From the NCBI GenBank assembly GCA_012032975.1, contig JAAUPU010000060.1, positions 1-9,111 on the forward strand: a DNA stretch of 9,111 nucleotides, written 5' to 3'. The position numbers were made by a program, and so were the translations under genes. Under the pieces are notes generated by a model. The model made no database searches, was not told the origin of the DNA, and was given only the letters and a program-made list of their open reading frames with translations. The DNA comes from Caldilineaceae bacterium. GTDB lineage: Bacteria > Chloroflexota > Anaerolineae > Caldilineales > Caldilineaceae. Shown here piece by piece: positions 7,595-9,111 of the stretch (its first letter is position 1; every line of letters starts with the position of its first letter).

Positions 7595-8702
7595 CTAGCT
7601 CTTGCGATAAAACGGACGTTTGACAATTTGCGCACGTTTGGGCTGCCCACGCACCAGGATGTCGATTTCAGCCCCAACATGGCTCGATTCTGCCGGCACA
7701 TACCCCAGCCCCAGAAAGCGTTCCAGCGTGGGACTCTTCATGCCTGTGGTCACGTGGCCGACTTCAACGCCATCCATGGCAATCGGATAGTCTTCTCTGG
7801 CCACGGCTCTGTCTACCATCTCGAAGCCGACGAGCAGTCGATGGGGCTTTTCCAGCTTGCTCTTGAGCAGCGCCTCGCGGCCGATAAACTCTTTGTCCCA
7901 TGAGATGACCCAGCCCAGCCGGGCTTCGAGCGGGTTGATGGTGGCGTCGATCTCGTGGCCGTAAAGGGGCATACAGGCTTCGAAGCGTAAGCTGTCGCGC
8001 GCCGCCAATCCACAGGGCAACAGCCCGTGGGGGTTGACCGACCTCCAGGAGTCGGTTCCAAAGTGAGGGCGCATGCTCAGCCGGGAAGTAAAGCTCGAAG
8101 CCATCTTCGCCGGTATATCCCGTGCGCCCGACGACCGCGGATACGCCGTCTATCCGGGTTTCAATGGCACTGCGCACGTCCACTTGTTGGAGATCAGAAT
8201 CGGTCACTTTTTGCAGAATTGCCTCGGCCAGCGGCCCTTGCAGCGCCAGCATGTAGATCTCGTCGGAGACATCGTCCACCACCGCGTCCAGTCCGCCCAT
8301 GTGGCCGCCTGCGTGGCCCCTCAGATGGGCGCGCATCCAGGCCAGATCCTTGGCCCGGTTGGAGGCGTTGACCACGATCAACCAGCGATCGACGAGGCGA
8401 TAGATAAAGATGTCGTCGACAATCGTGCCATCCGCATAGGTCATCAGCCCGTAATGCGCGTCGCCGGGGATCATCTCTGCAATGTCGTGGACTTGGATGC
8501 GTTGCAGGAAAACTTCGGCGTCCGGCCCGCGCACCTCAAACTGGCCCATGTGGTCGATGTCGAAGAGACCCGCCGCGGTGCGTACGGCGTGGTGTTCGGC
8601 GGTAGGGCCGGATGGATATTGCACCGGCAGCGCCCAGCCGGCAAAGTCGACCATGCGACCGCCCAGCGCGATATGGGTTTCGTATAAGCGGGTCTTGCGC
8701 AT
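7595..8702 (-). CDS. gcvT: Aminomethyltransferase, glycine cleavage T protein (one apparent frameshift)
   Basis: GcvT releases ammonia from the aminomethyl-lipoyl GcvH and forms 5,10-methylene-tetrahydrofolate. The restored protein is 368 residues (E. coli 364). It starts MRKTRLYETHIALGGRMVDF at ATG 8702, with AGGG eight bases upstream; the in-frame GTG at 8708 is too close to that element. The Asp pair in GTIVDDIFIYR (residues 96-97) aligns with the family's catalytic aspartate. RTGYTGEDGFELYFP and RDSLRFEACMPLYGHE are conserved folate-site and core motifs, and the protein ends AQIVKRPFYRKS. The frame breaks in a G5 run at 8029-8033 (plus strand); dropping one base gives EVGQPHGLLPCGLAARDSL. 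It is first in the operon, behind the glycine riboswitch. Confidence 0.94.
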
Positions 8703-8732
8703 GATCACACCCTGTTGGTTGCGTTTGACAGG

Positions 8733-8784
8733 AATAAAAAAACAGGATGGGTACCGGCATCGCTATGCCCGGTATCCACCCTGT
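8733..8784 (-). terminator. Intrinsic terminator, expression platform of the glycine riboswitch
   Basis: On the minus strand an arm at 8784-8765 pairs with 8760-8742 (ACAGGGTGGATACC with GGTACCCATCCTGT at the base), with one A-C mismatch, one G-U pair and one bulged G, around a 4-base loop. A run of T (8742-8736, then ATT) follows directly. The base of the 5' arm (8783-8779) is also the 3' strand of aptamer 2 P1, so the two structures exclude each other. Glycine binding should favour P1 and prevent termination, letting gcvT be transcribed. Confidence 0.88.
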
Positions 8785-8971
8785 CCTTCTGCCTGAGAGT
8801 TTAATCCCCGTCGGCGGTCCAAACGATCGTCGATCGCTGGACACTCTCCAGAGCGCCGTCAGAACACGATCCTTTTGCCTGAGAGAGTCACGTCACGGCC
8901 CGGTTGCCCAGACGCTTACACCTTCGGCGGCCAGACCCAAGCCCGGCGCTCTCTCGTGTTCATCGAACGGC
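8779..8971 (-). ncRNA. Tandem glycine riboswitch (two aptamers, gcvT leader)
   Basis: The minus strand carries two glycine aptamers. Aptamer 1 (8961-8862) is closed by GAACACGA (8961-8954) with TCGTGTTC (8869-8862). It holds the conserved GCCGCCGAAGGTGTAAGC and CTCTCAGGCAAAAGGA elements. Aptamer 2 (8853-8779) is closed by CTCTG with CAGGG and holds CTCTGGAGAGTG, GACCGCCGACGGGG and CTCTCAGGCAGAAGGACAGG. The leader GCCGT (8971-8967) can pair with ACGGC (8859-8855) in the linker, consistent with the leader-linker kink-turn helix known in this class. It precedes the gcv operon and is followed by a terminator, so the expected logic is ON with glycine. Confidence 0.96.
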
Positions 8972-8996
8972 TATATCCTGTTGTTTGATGGGACGA

Positions 8997-9025
8997 AGTA
9001 TAGCAGCGGCTCTTGATGGCTGCAA
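8997..9025 (-). promoter_or_regulatory. Sigma-70-type promoter of the gcv operon
   Basis: Minus strand TTGCAG (9025-9020) is separated by 17 bases from TATACT (9002-8997), and TG precedes the -10 by one base (TGC-TATACT), an extended -10. Initiation would fall near 8990, leaving about 20 bases before the riboswitch leader helix. The position immediately upstream of a riboswitch raises confidence above that of the hexamers alone. Confidence 0.65.
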
Positions 9026-9111
9026 GAAACAATCTTGGCGCGGGTGCGCCGCCGGGTGAAGGCTCGCACGGTCGGCCCATTGTGGCTGCCCGCGCTCTCA
9101 AAGAGCCATTC

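Noticed and set aside
8916..9101. Minus-strand 61-codon open frame upstream of the riboswitch.
   Set aside because: It runs through the promoter and into aptamer 1; the bases are explained by regulatory RNA structure and no ribosome binding site or homology is evident.
1..9111. Mobile elements, CRISPR arrays, tRNA or rRNA genes, or a novel defence-type system.
   Set aside because: I found no direct repeat array, transposase or integrase motif, tRNA-like fold or unexplained gene cluster; the window is accounted for by metabolic genes and their leaders.

Overview
This is a GC-rich (roughly 60% by eye) bacterial chromosomal segment in which every gene I can support lies on the minus strand. The gene content points to a Chloroflexota-like or other split-GcvP lineage. 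Glycine decarboxylase is encoded as two subunits (GcvPA/GcvPB), the gcv operon is led by a tandem glycine riboswitch, and there is a lipobox-bearing solute-binding lipoprotein next to an arylformamidase-type enzyme. The taxonomic guess is an inference from family knowledge, not a search result.

Layout in transcription order (right to left). From 9025 to 8733 there is a sigma-70-type promoter, a two-aptamer glycine riboswitch with a leader-linker helix, and an intrinsic terminator whose 5' arm overlaps the P1 helix of aptamer 2. Then comes a complete glycine cleavage operon, gcvT (8702-7595), gcvH (7555-7155), gcvPA (7120-5654) and gcvPB (5599-4104), closed by a strong perfect-stem hairpin (4041-4084). 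A second cluster follows: a family-1 extracellular solute-binding lipoprotein (4026-2733) and a KynB-type cyclase/arylformamidase (2729-2104), three bases apart. A third cluster, with a probable promoter of its own (2046-2075), holds the glycolate oxidase subunits glcD (1975-527) and glcE (530 to beyond the window edge), overlapping by ATGA. The 86 bases upstream of the promoter (9026-9111) hold nothing I can support.

The glycine cleavage system splits glycine into CO2, ammonia and a one-carbon unit on tetrahydrofolate, and the riboswitch should turn it on when glycine is abundant. Glycolate oxidase makes glyoxylate, which is one transamination away from glycine, so glcDE and gcv could form a C2-to-C1 route, although no transaminase is visible here. 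KynB-type enzymes release formate from N-formylkynurenine, another possible C1 link.

A main caveat is sequence quality. Six of the eight genes carry one or more single-step frameshifts (ten in all), mostly in homopolymers or GC repeats. Correcting each restores a full-length conserved protein. There are no nonsense codons and no missing motifs, so I read these as sequencing or assembly indels and not as gene decay. Gene coordinates below are those of the restored genes. I see no convincing previously undescribed system here.
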